From contig NZ_JBHSMA010000002.1 of NCBI RefSeq assembly GCF_042655385.1, forward strand, positions 248,001-312,000: DNA of 64,000 nt. Direction: 5' to 3'. Made by a program: the position numbers and the translations under genes. Positions 17,701 to 24,808 of the stretch are shown piece after piece (position 1 is the stretch's first letter; every line of letters begins with the position of its first letter). Origin of the DNA: Larkinella bovis. GTDB lineage: Bacteria > Bacteroidota > Bacteroidia > Cytophagales > Spirosomataceae. Below the pieces are notes generated by a model. It worked only from the letters and a program-made list of their open reading frames with translations. It ran no database searches and was not told the origin of the DNA.

Positions 17701-18540
17701 AAACTGGTTGGCGTTGCCAAAGCCATCGGAGGTTTTGTACAACTCGCCCCGGAGCGCCCCATTATCGCCGGTTTTCTTCAGTTTGAGTTGCTTCCGGTCC
17801 ATATCCTCCCCCAGCATGTAAATACCGGCGTAGCTATTATTGACAAACACATCACAGTATTTCATGCGAATGGCCGAGTTGGCATCCGGCTCCGAAGCTT
17901 GGTAATACAGCTTGTGCATGTTCAGCCACAAGGCCTGTGAGGTCGCATTCTGAAGCCGTAGCGGCTCGTTGTACATCGCAAACAGCAGAATTTTGCTGTC
18001 TTCCCGCAGGCCCAGCAGCGACGTTTCCAGTTCTTCATCGCCGTTTGGGTCTTTCCAGAGCTGGACGTTATACTGCTTTTTGGGAAAACCACGCGAGATA
18101 TTTCCCCGGATTCGGATGCCCATTGGCGTGCTAAACAGAGGATCGTTTCCGTTGGCCAGGGTGATTGTCCCCTTCGTCCGGGCGTTGGTGGTGCTGATGG
18201 CCTGCTGGCCGGCTGTCGTGATTTTGACGAGGGGGAAGTTGGTGAAATACAGCGTGTAGGGGGTGCTGCCGGTTTTGACCGGATACCCCTGACCGACCTG
18301 AAAGGAACTGACCGGTTGGGTAAACACATAGTCCTTGTCGAACCGAATGGTGGGCAGCGACTGACCGCGGGGGAAGACCGGAATCTGATTGCAGATAATC
18401 AGTCGAAGGCTGTTATCAACCTGGTAGCGCTCGCTGGAAACGGTAACTGATTGTGCCTTGCCTGTCGTAGTCTGGAGAAGAAACCAGAGAACGTTTACAA
18501 TAATCCAGGCGTACCGAAGGGGTAGATGTTTTTGGTTCAT
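14707..18540 (-). CDS. Giant secreted CotH-kinase protein with repeated modules and T9SS sorting domain
   Basis: 1277 residues. A signal peptide (IIVNVLWFLLQTTTGKAQ) is followed by a CotH kinase domain at about 100-480: IRIRGNISRGFPKKQYNVQL, DVFVNNSYAGIYMLGEDMDR and LIPWDMDATFG. CotH proteins are atypical protein kinases of spore coats and secreted proteins. Then come Ig-like segments and three copies of a ~100-residue module marked by RGWxWDRNKPN and RQDLKDAGKGNG, each ending in LTCAG or similar. Copies two and three, each with an HYR/He_PIG-like domain in front, are nearly identical. The C terminus (VVTPNPTSGEFEIQF ... YLIQLREG) is a type A type IX secretion sorting domain, so the protein is exported and probably surface-anchored. 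Confidence 0.88.
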   Translation of the reverse strand: MNQKHLPLRYAWIIVNVLWFLLQTTTGKAQSVTVSSERYQVDNSLRLIICNQIPVFPRGQSLPTIRFDKDYVFTQPVSSFQVGQGYPVKTGSTPYTLYFTNFPLVKITTAGQQAISTTNARTKGTITLANGNDPLFSTPMGIRIRGNISRGFPKKQYNVQLWKDPNGDEELETSLLGLREDSKILLFAMYNEPLRLQNATSQALWLNMHKLYYQASEPDANSAIRMKYCDVFVNNSYAGIYMLGEDMDRKQLKLKKTGDNGALRGELYKTSDGFGNANQFLSVPPPPTDPNVEEWSGFEMDYPDPYWDNLYSLLAYAVKAPANEFSSKLPEKFRVDNLIDYYILLNLLAADDHWGNNQFIARYKENEPYFLIPWDMDATFGYNPIGIRSEEARLIKGNGLFDRLLALDPDGFKQKMRKRWFALRQNELALSTLKNALAANYNLLTAEGGYAREAMKWPGTLNPGDFPAVNTWLENRVNFLDEYFSLFPEETGGKRLAYFQGEPISGSNKLKWAFRSGTQATNVEIEHSGNGTDFGTVGTVAVNGPTAEGPYEFTHAHSASPAFYRLKIFTGQTATYSATIQLGGNTCPSAPPAPNIRASVLDVTTGQSVVLTANGCSQTVVWNTGQTGAVVMVNPTETTSYTAKCRQAIGCESAPSSTVKVNVYPQNAIPGSYEGYLGGVDCNFIRGWAWDRNKPNTPVYVDILDGQNLITTLIAGVYRQDLKDAGKGNGSHSYSYTVPETVKDNQLHSISARIRGTGFTLKDSARKLTCAGTTPPPTGNQPPVAPSVTALTGKVNTAFSATLPAFSDPDSPALTYSLTGLPSSLSFTAATRTIAGTPTATTTRSLTYTASDGTLSTSVTVPLTITDASTPPPATVTGNFEGYLDKVECESIRGWVWDRNKPNEAFTVEFFANGQSIGTARADIFRQDLKDAGKGNGYHVYNFPTPSSVKTGQAVSISAKVQNSDYVLKQAPKSLTCAGSGTPVNQPPVAPSVTALTGKVNTAFSATLPAFSDPDSPALTYSLTGLPSSLSFTAATRTIAGTPTATTTRSLTYTASDGTLSTSVTVPLTITDASTPPPATVTGNFEGYLDKVECESIRGWVWDRNKPNEAFTVEFFANGQSIGTARADIFRQDLKDAGKGNGYHVYNFPTPSSVKTGQAVSISAKVQNSNYTLAWSPKQLTCAPNARVGASTESEDAGLVVTPNPTSGEFEIQFSTTQPTASELSILDELGRNWYRKQLEGTGAHRLKVRLSGANGLYLIQLREGNQLRSRKVLIQP
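15040..16204. repeat. Two near-identical ~550-bp direct repeats, period 615 bp, inside the CotH gene
   Basis: 15040-15589 and 15655-16204 align at a constant offset of 615 bases (205 codons) with only about ten substitutions that I could spot, most of them silent. They encode the Ig-like plus RGWVWDRNKPN module. The offset is a multiple of three, so the frame is kept. The likeness points to a recent tandem duplication or continuing gene conversion. Confidence 0.9.
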
Positions 18541-18545
18541 AATGA

Positions 18546-18630
18546 CTGATGCAGATGGTTTTCCAATATGTTACCGAAAGATAGGTTTTATTTACATCCC
18601 GGTAACACACTGGAAAGCTATCTGCATCAG
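18546..18630. repeat. 85-bp imperfect palindrome (31-bp arms, 23-bp centre)
   Basis: The arm at 18546-18576 (starts CTGATGCAGAT, ends TGTTACCG) matches the reverse complement of 18600-18630 at 27 of 31 positions, and all four differences are transitions. It fills almost the whole 105-base gap between the stop of the PVC cytochrome gene and the start of the CotH gene. The centre read on the minus strand holds TATCTTTC, close to a -7 promoter box. It could be a terminator, a leader structure for the CotH gene, or a miniature inverted-repeat element. Confidence 0.8.
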
Positions 18631-18645
18631 AAATTATTGCAATTT

Positions 18646-21600
18646 TTACTTTAAATTAGCTAGAAACTCAACCACGTCCCGGATTTCGCGTTTTGACAGG
18701 ATATAGCCCATGGGAGGCATGCTCGACGGCAGGTTCTCCCGTTTGTCGATGCGGGCCACCGGCACTTTCAGGGGTTCGGCTTCGGCGGTTTTCAGAACCA
18801 GTTCGTGGGCATTCTCTTCGCTTAAGACCCCACTAACGGTTTGGCCGTCTTTCAGCGTGAGCGAGACCATCCCAAAACCGGGGGCTAGCCGAACGCTGGG
18901 TTCGATGAGAGCCTGTAAAATCTGTTCCCGACTCAATACGCTGCCGATGTTCGTCAGGGAGGGGCCTACGGTTCCGCCCTGTCCGCCGATGGCGTGACAC
19001 CGGACGCACTGTGCCGTGGAATTGGTGTTGAAAATCCGGCGGCCCATCTGGGCGTTTCCGCCAAAAAGCGCATCCTGATAATCGGCAGCCCCGGTTCCGG
19101 TTTTCCGAAGCGGAGCCAGTTTGGCAATTAAAGCCGCCGATTTGGTGGAGTCCACGGCTTCACCCAGTTCCAGCGCCAGGCTCGGCGGCAATTGCTTGCT
19201 GAGCATTTTGTCGATGGCACCGGCCAGAATCGGTTCGGTTTTAGCGACCGGCATTCCGCCAAGTACCCGTAGCAACTGTTGCTGTTCCCGCACGGTTCCT
19301 TTCTCAAAAACCGCCTTGGAAACCTCCGCCAGCGTTTCCGCCGACAGGTTCAGGCGGCTCACCAGCCCCAGGGCCGTGGTGCGCACATCCGCATCCGGAT
19401 CGTTCATCCCTTTTTTGATCGCCGACTCAATCCCGCTGTATTGCAGTTGGGATAAAGCCGCTAAAACCGCAGCCCGAACCTCCGCCGAGGAACTGGTTTC
19501 CATGAGTTTAGCCAGACTGCCGGTTTGATCCGTCATGCCAAGATTACTCATCATTTGCGCCGTGGCCACCAAAACCGCCGGTTCTGAATCCTGCAGCAGG
19601 ACTTGGATCTGCGGCTGGAGTTTCGCTTTCACCGTCGCCGGACTGCGCTCAACGGGCCCGCGGTAGCGACCATCCACCCGGTCGAGCACCGACGGATTGG
19701 CCCAGGTTCCGAGGGCGGCCAGGGCTTCGGCCCGGATTTCTTTGGCAACATCCTTGCGTTGGGTAAAGGCAATCAGGGTGTTCAGTTGGTCGTCACCCCC
19801 GACGCGCAGGTTGGCGTTGATGGCCCGGCGCAGCAGCGGTTCGGATGTAAACCGGGTTTCGTTCAGGGTTGCGGCCAGGGCGGGCAGCGCTTTTTCGATG
19901 GATAGATCATCGTTGATGGCGCGGGCGGCTTCGGCCACAATGTATTCGTCTTTGTCCTGTAAGAACACGCTGATCCGGTCGCTGCTCAACCGGCGAAGTA
20001 CCAGCACGGCGGCCAGTCGCAGCGATTTGTTCGGATTAGTGGCTAAGGCCACCATCGGTTCCACCTGCCCGATGCGCGACAGGGCCAGCACGGCGGCATG
20101 ACGCAGGTACACGTCTTCGTCGTTGTTGGTCTTGATCAGCTGGAGCAGGGGTTCGACGGCGGGCTGATACTTGATCCGGCCCAGCGCCTGAGCGGCAAAA
20201 AACTGAACGCGCGGATTCGAGCTTGCCACTAACGGAACCAGCAGCGGACCGGCTTCGGGCGCGGCTGCATCACCGAGCACCTTGGCGGTTTGGGCGATGA
20301 TTTCCGAATCCGCATCCTTGAGCAGGGGCAGCAGCGAAGCCGTGTAGGATTGGTCGGTCCGCAGCAGTTGGCCCATGCCCCAGATTCCGTGAATACGGGC
20401 GAGCTGATGGCCGGTTTGGGCAATGGCTTTCTGCAGAACCGGAGCCCCTTTGGCTCCGCGTTTCGCCAGTTCGAACTGCGCTTTTTGGCGGATACGCATG
20501 TCGGGATTCGAAAGCAGGTTGTACAGCATGTCTTCCGTTTGCGAACCGTAATTCAGCGCCATCAGGCGTTTGGTTTCGGCCCGCAGGTCCTTCAGGTCAT
20601 TCTTTTCGTCGGTAACATCCAGTTTCCAGACCCGGCCGTAGTTTTTGGTATCCCAGCCGTTGATCCAGTCGGCAATGTACAGTGCGCCGTCGGGGCCGAA
20701 CCGAATACCGGTGGGCAGAATCCCGGTCAGAATGTTTTTCTCCCTATCCAGTACAAACGAAGCGCCCTTCGGTTTCAGTCCGAACGACCAGATGGGCGAA
20801 CGCGCGGGGTTGCCCACAAATTCAACCAGGAAAAATTTGTTCTGCCATTCCCTGCCCAACGCCGTACCGGGGTTGTAGACCATCCCCGTCGGGCCGTTGT
20901 GAAAATTCTGGATCGGCGGAATGATGTAAGCCGCCTGACCGTCCCAGCGCGGTTTATACAGCTTCTCGTCCATCCAGACTTTGTAGCTGTTGTTTTTCGG
21001 ATCCGTGTATTTGCCGTACTGCCAGTTGGCCCGCCAGCCCGCATCCGAGCCTTCTACGACATGCACCAGCCGCTCGCTTTCGCCGGGGTGATCGCCATCG
21101 TTATCGGAGCTGATGAGGTTGCCGTATTCATCGAATACAAATTCGTGGGTGTTGCGCAAACCGCCCGCAAAGATTTCAAAATCAGAACCGTCGGGGTTCG
21201 ACCGGGCAATGATGCCCTCGTTGGAGCGGTTATGATTCACGCCTTCCTTGGTGGTGATGTTGGCACCAATGTCACCGATGTTCCAGTAAATCTTGCCGTC
21301 CGGTCCTTCGATGGGGTTCGACATACCGTGGCCGCCAAAACCGATGTGGACGCCGTAACCGTGGCTGATGGACGTTTTCTGGTCCAGAATCCCGTCGCCG
21401 TTGGTGTCTTTCAGCCGCCACAGGTCGGGGGCAATCGCCACGAAAGCGTCTTCGGCCCGGATCAGCAAACCGCCCGCGACGTCGGATACCTCTTCAAAAA
21501 AGTCATTCAGAATCCGGGTCGCTTTGTCGGCAATGCCGTCGCCGGACGTATCTTCCAGCCGCCAGACTTCGTCTTTTTCGACGGTTAAATCCTTCCAGTC

Positions 21601-22065
21601 GTGGCTACCATCCCCATTGAGGTCTTTCAGCCAGCTATTTTCCTTGCTTTTTTCAGGCGCGAACGTACTGCGCAGGAAGGCCCGACGGTCTTCCACGGTT
21701 TTCAGGGCGATGGAGGACGTCATCCAGTGCCGGAACCCGCGAATGTCGAATTCGGAGTTTTTCTGCCGGTTGGTCCGTGTCAGGTACACCCGGCCCTGAT
21801 CGTCGATGGACATGGATACCGGATCGGGGGCCAGCGAGTCGGATGCCCACAAATCGAGTTTCAGGCCATCGGCCAGTTTGACGGCGGTATTTTCCCGGAT
21901 TTCTTTCGCCCGGGCCCTGGCCTGCGCCGGGTCTTCCTGAACCACCAGCGGAGCACTGGCGGTTTTTGACGAACCCGACGGACTCATTTTCATGCAGGAA
22001 ACGACGGCAATCGCAACGGCGCCCGAAACGAGCAGAGGGGTTCGAAAACGTTTACGCAAAATCAT
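18646..22065 (-). CDS. PVC-type dehydrogenase / HEAT-repeat / cytochrome c lipoprotein
   Basis: 1139 residues. The lipobox AIAVVSC near residue 24 predicts a lipoprotein. The N-terminal propeller domain is of the 'putative membrane-bound dehydrogenase' type (GLKLDLWASDSLAPDPVSMS, DDQGRVYLTRTNR, GPDGALYIADWINGWD). HEAT-like helical repeats follow at about 480-950 (AAQALGRIKYQPAVEPLLQL and similar). A C-terminal cytochrome c domain has CVRCHAIGGQGGTVGPSL and PPMGYILSKREI with the Met ligand. Proteins of this plan are widespread in Planctomycetes and Cytophagales and are assumed to oxidise sugars in the periplasm; the substrate is unknown. The 85-bp palindrome lies just after its stop. Confidence 0.9.
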   Translation of the reverse strand: MILRKRFRTPLLVSGAVAIAVVSCMKMSPSGSSKTASAPLVVQEDPAQARARAKEIRENTAVKLADGLKLDLWASDSLAPDPVSMSIDDQGRVYLTRTNRQKNSEFDIRGFRHWMTSSIALKTVEDRRAFLRSTFAPEKSKENSWLKDLNGDGSHDWKDLTVEKDEVWRLEDTSGDGIADKATRILNDFFEEVSDVAGGLLIRAEDAFVAIAPDLWRLKDTNGDGILDQKTSISHGYGVHIGFGGHGMSNPIEGPDGKIYWNIGDIGANITTKEGVNHNRSNEGIIARSNPDGSDFEIFAGGLRNTHEFVFDEYGNLISSDNDGDHPGESERLVHVVEGSDAGWRANWQYGKYTDPKNNSYKVWMDEKLYKPRWDGQAAYIIPPIQNFHNGPTGMVYNPGTALGREWQNKFFLVEFVGNPARSPIWSFGLKPKGASFVLDREKNILTGILPTGIRFGPDGALYIADWINGWDTKNYGRVWKLDVTDEKNDLKDLRAETKRLMALNYGSQTEDMLYNLLSNPDMRIRQKAQFELAKRGAKGAPVLQKAIAQTGHQLARIHGIWGMGQLLRTDQSYTASLLPLLKDADSEIIAQTAKVLGDAAAPEAGPLLVPLVASSNPRVQFFAAQALGRIKYQPAVEPLLQLIKTNNDEDVYLRHAAVLALSRIGQVEPMVALATNPNKSLRLAAVLVLRRLSSDRISVFLQDKDEYIVAEAARAINDDLSIEKALPALAATLNETRFTSEPLLRRAINANLRVGGDDQLNTLIAFTQRKDVAKEIRAEALAALGTWANPSVLDRVDGRYRGPVERSPATVKAKLQPQIQVLLQDSEPAVLVATAQMMSNLGMTDQTGSLAKLMETSSSAEVRAAVLAALSQLQYSGIESAIKKGMNDPDADVRTTALGLVSRLNLSAETLAEVSKAVFEKGTVREQQQLLRVLGGMPVAKTEPILAGAIDKMLSKQLPPSLALELGEAVDSTKSAALIAKLAPLRKTGTGAADYQDALFGGNAQMGRRIFNTNSTAQCVRCHAIGGQGGTVGPSLTNIGSVLSREQILQALIEPSVRLAPGFGMVSLTLKDGQTVSGVLSEENAHELVLKTAEAEPLKVPVARIDKRENLPSSMPPMGYILSKREIRDVVEFLANLK

Positions 22066-22291
22066 TGGGTAAAAGGTAGTTAGCGTGTGTTGTGCTTTGT
22101 TGGGACGTAGCCTTCCCGGTAATCACATCTACGAAGATAAAGCATCCGGTTCACGAACTTTACCCATTGGAGGTATTTTATCCGTCTCGTTCCTGGGTTA
22201 GATGTCGCAGCAAACCGAAACGGCGCGGAATCGTGGGAATGAGGAAAATCCGATAGGCAACAGCCATTAAAACGGTATCAAGGCATGGGCC

Positions 22292-22321
22292 AAAAAATAG
22301 CCAGGCGGTTGAAACCGTCTG
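22292..22321 (-). terminator. Terminator after the lanthipeptide operon
   Basis: CAGGCGGTT (22302-22310) and AACCGTCTG (22313-22321) pair with one wobble. Read on the minus strand, the stem is followed by GCTATTTTTTG. It starts 8 bases after the lanC stop codon, which fits the end of the lanB-lanT-hlyD-lanC transcript. Confidence 0.65.
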
Positions 22322-22328
22322 CCTCCGT

Positions 22329-23546
22329 TCATTGTAACAGAAAGGCTCGCTCCCAGGCGGTATCGGCCCCGAGTTGCGCCAGCAGGACCAGGCCGGTGCT
22401 GGCTTCGCCTTCCAGCAGATCGAAACTGCCGCGATGGGACAGCAGGGCGGTTTTCGGGCTGCCGTCGTCCGCAACTGCGGGTAGCGAATGCGTCAGCGTG
22501 ACCTCGGACCAAAACCGGGCAGTTTCGGCAAAAACCGGGTGCGGATACCAGCGGGCAAATTTCGAAAACAGGTGGGCGAGTCCGGCGGAGCCGTGGCAGA
22601 ATCCCAGGTCGGAAACCAGTGATTCCGGCCGGCTTCGGCGGGAGGCCGCTTTCCGCATCGTGTAGTCGGCGATCTGCGTCCAGCGCGGATTGCCCAGCGT
22701 TTCACCGGCTAGCCGGAAGGTGTGCGCAATGCCCGGGTCGCCGTAGCACCACGCCATCCGGCAAAATTCGTCGCGGGGCTGGCCTTCAACGAGTAACTTG
22801 GGGAAAACCGCCGGATGGTTCTTATTCCGAACGTTCCACAACCACCGCAAACCGCCGTCGATCAGCCGGGCGCAACTCCGCTGGGCGTACCCGTGCCGGT
22901 GCAGCAGACACAACACGGCGACGATACTGGCCGTGCCGTGCGACAGACTCGGATTGTACGTAACCGGCTGGCTGGCGGCACCAGCGTCAAAACCGTGAAA
23001 CCGCCAGGTGATCGAACCGTCGTCCTGCCGGATGGAAAGGGTCTCCAGTTGCGCGACCAGCTGCGTCAGGTAGGATTCGATGGTGGCGGAACGCGGGCGC
23101 TCCAGAAAATACAGGCAGACCCCCAGACCGCCGTGTAAATAATCGAATTGACCAGCCCGTAAATCGTCCATCGACAGCAGAAAAAGCGGTTCGTCAAGGG
23201 CGGCCACTACGTCCTGCGGGTCGTCGGCACTGTCGGCCAGAAAACCGTGGTTGCTCAGGTGCAGATAGCCCCAGGCAATGCCCGCCATACCTCCCGCAAA
23301 GGCGTGATCGACGCTGCCCGTTGCGATGGCGTCGATGCTGACTTCCAGTCGGTCCCAGATGCGGCAGTTATCCGTCAGGCCGAACTGGCGCTGGTAATAG
23401 CATTCAAAGAGGGCGTAGCCAATCTGCCCCGAAAACAGCCCGCAAAGGCCGGTTACGGGCTGGGCTGCGACGTTCGCATACAGCCGGTGCAGCTCGGTTT
23501 CGAGCCGGATGTGGGTGGCGGACAACCCGACGTTCACTCGGTCCAT
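22329..23546 (-). CDS. lanC: Lanthionine synthetase C-like cyclase
   Basis: 405 residues, the normal length for LanC. The alpha/alpha-toroid repeats show GGMAGIAWGYLHLS (85-98), YLHGGLGVCLYFL (136-148), SLSHGTASIVAVL (200-212), the zinc ligand Cys267 in WCYGDPGIAHTF and Cys317-His318 in GFCHGSAGLAHLF. All three zinc ligands are present, so it should be active. It joins Cys thiols to dehydrated Ser/Thr in the precursor peptides, forming lanthionine rings in the cytoplasm. Its first 13 bases overlap the hlyD-like gene, so it is the last gene of the operon. The sensible substrates are the two precursors at 30361 and 31741. Confidence 0.92.
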   Translation of the reverse strand: MDRVNVGLSATHIRLETELHRLYANVAAQPVTGLCGLFSGQIGYALFECYYQRQFGLTDNCRIWDRLEVSIDAIATGSVDHAFAGGMAGIAWGYLHLSNHGFLADSADDPQDVVAALDEPLFLLSMDDLRAGQFDYLHGGLGVCLYFLERPRSATIESYLTQLVAQLETLSIRQDDGSITWRFHGFDAGAASQPVTYNPSLSHGTASIVAVLCLLHRHGYAQRSCARLIDGGLRWLWNVRNKNHPAVFPKLLVEGQPRDEFCRMAWCYGDPGIAHTFRLAGETLGNPRWTQIADYTMRKAASRRSRPESLVSDLGFCHGSAGLAHLFSKFARWYPHPVFAETARFWSEVTLTHSLPAVADDGSPKTALLSHRGSFDLLEGEASTGLVLLAQLGADTAWERAFLLQ

Positions 23547-24805
23547 TCGGTGGTTACTTTTCGGAAATGGCGGAACGTGTAGTCGTACAGGGTTCGTTCG
23601 TCGAAAATGATGTTGCAGGTTCCCTGCATCCCAATCCGGACCCGGTTGTCAAGGCGCTGGTAATCGGTGAGTTGAACCTGCACATTGAACAATCCTTTTT
23701 CGTCGGGTGTGAGCGACACCTGCGAGACTTCTCCGCGGACAGTTCCCCATTCGTAGACCGGATAGGCATCCAGTTTCAGCACCACCGGCTGCCCCACGTT
23801 CAGCTGCCCGATCCGCGACGAGTTCACCTGGGTGTAGGCATACAGCGGAGCCGGTTTGTAAATCAGTTTCAGCAGGATGGCGCCCGACGCGGCTTCTTTC
23901 TCCCCATCGAACACGAACGAAACCGTTCCGGCCTGTTCGGCTTTCAGAATCAGGTGGTTGTTGGGGGTAATGTCGAACGGGCCAAACCGGCCTTCGATCT
24001 GTTTCCGGACGGCTTCCCTGGAACTCCGAAGCTGAGCGCCTTCGCCCCGCACGTCGGTTTTCTGTTTGGCCAGTTGGTTTTCCAGACTCAGGATCTCCAG
24101 CCGGTTGGCCTGAATCTGTTGCCGTAGTGTGCGTTCTTCCTGACTGACGTTCTGCAATCCGGTCTGGTAGGCCGACTGCGCCCGCAGCAGCGTCGCTTCG
24201 TAGTTGTTGAGGTCGTTTTTGCTGATGTCGCCGGTGCGGTAGAGCTCCCGATTGATGTTAAAAATTCGCTGGGCGTCGTCCCGTTCAAACCGCAATTTTT
24301 CCCGTTCCGTCTCCCATTTGGTTTTCAGTACCTTCATCTGCGTTTCTTTCAGTTGGCTGTCTTCCCGAAGCCGGGTCACCGTCAGGTCAATGATCCGGCG
24401 TTCTGTATTGGCCGAAACGGTCCGGTAATCCTGGTAATGGCCGAGGGCGGTACTGGCGGCTGCTAACTCGGCCACCAGCGCGGCCACGTCGGGGGCGCTG
24501 ATTTCGAGCAACGGCGTTCCGGCTTCGACGACCTGCCCCGGTTTGACGAACGTTTTTTCGACGTACATCGCCGACGGAAACCGGTAGATTTCTTCCCCCA
24601 CCTGCGATTTGACGACGAACGGCACGGTAATCATATCCGGAAACTGAATTGTGAAACCCATGCCGGCCCCAACGGCGGTCAGCAAAACCGCCAGCCAGCC
24701 CAGGCGGCTCAGCACCCGCCGGCGAACGTCGGCGATGGGCGCATCATCGACATGGTACAAGTCCTCAAACTGGGTCGATTCCAGTTCCGCGAGTAAGGGG
24801 TGCAT
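23534..24805 (-). CDS. HlyD-family periplasmic adaptor of the lanthipeptide exporter
   Basis: 423 residues. A single N-terminal membrane helix (LAVLLTAVGAGMGFTIQF, about 34-51) is followed by a beta-barrel/lipoyl half-motif (VKPGQVVEAGTPLLEISAP), a long coiled-coil hairpin (about 130-260, rich in Glu, Arg, Gln and Leu), a second lipoyl half (HLILKAEQAGTVSFVFDGE) and the C-terminal HlyD barrel. It should link the inner-membrane ABC exporter to an outer-membrane channel. No TolC-like gene is in the window, so a channel from elsewhere would be used. It starts 3 bases after the exporter's stop and overlaps lanC by 13 bases. Confidence 0.9.
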   Translation of the reverse strand: MHPLLAELESTQFEDLYHVDDAPIADVRRRVLSRLGWLAVLLTAVGAGMGFTIQFPDMITVPFVVKSQVGEEIYRFPSAMYVEKTFVKPGQVVEAGTPLLEISAPDVAALVAELAAASTALGHYQDYRTVSANTERRIIDLTVTRLREDSQLKETQMKVLKTKWETEREKLRFERDDAQRIFNINRELYRTGDISKNDLNNYEATLLRAQSAYQTGLQNVSQEERTLRQQIQANRLEILSLENQLAKQKTDVRGEGAQLRSSREAVRKQIEGRFGPFDITPNNHLILKAEQAGTVSFVFDGEKEAASGAILLKLIYKPAPLYAYTQVNSSRIGQLNVGQPVVLKLDAYPVYEWGTVRGEVSQVSLTPDEKGLFNVQVQLTDYQRLDNRVRIGMQGTCNIIFDERTLYDYTFRHFRKVTTEWTE

Positions 24806-24808
24806 GGC

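Noticed and set aside
22178..22474. 98-codon minus-strand frame overlapping the end of lanC
   Set aside because: It lies mostly inside lanC in another frame, and the terminator at 22292-22321 falls within it.
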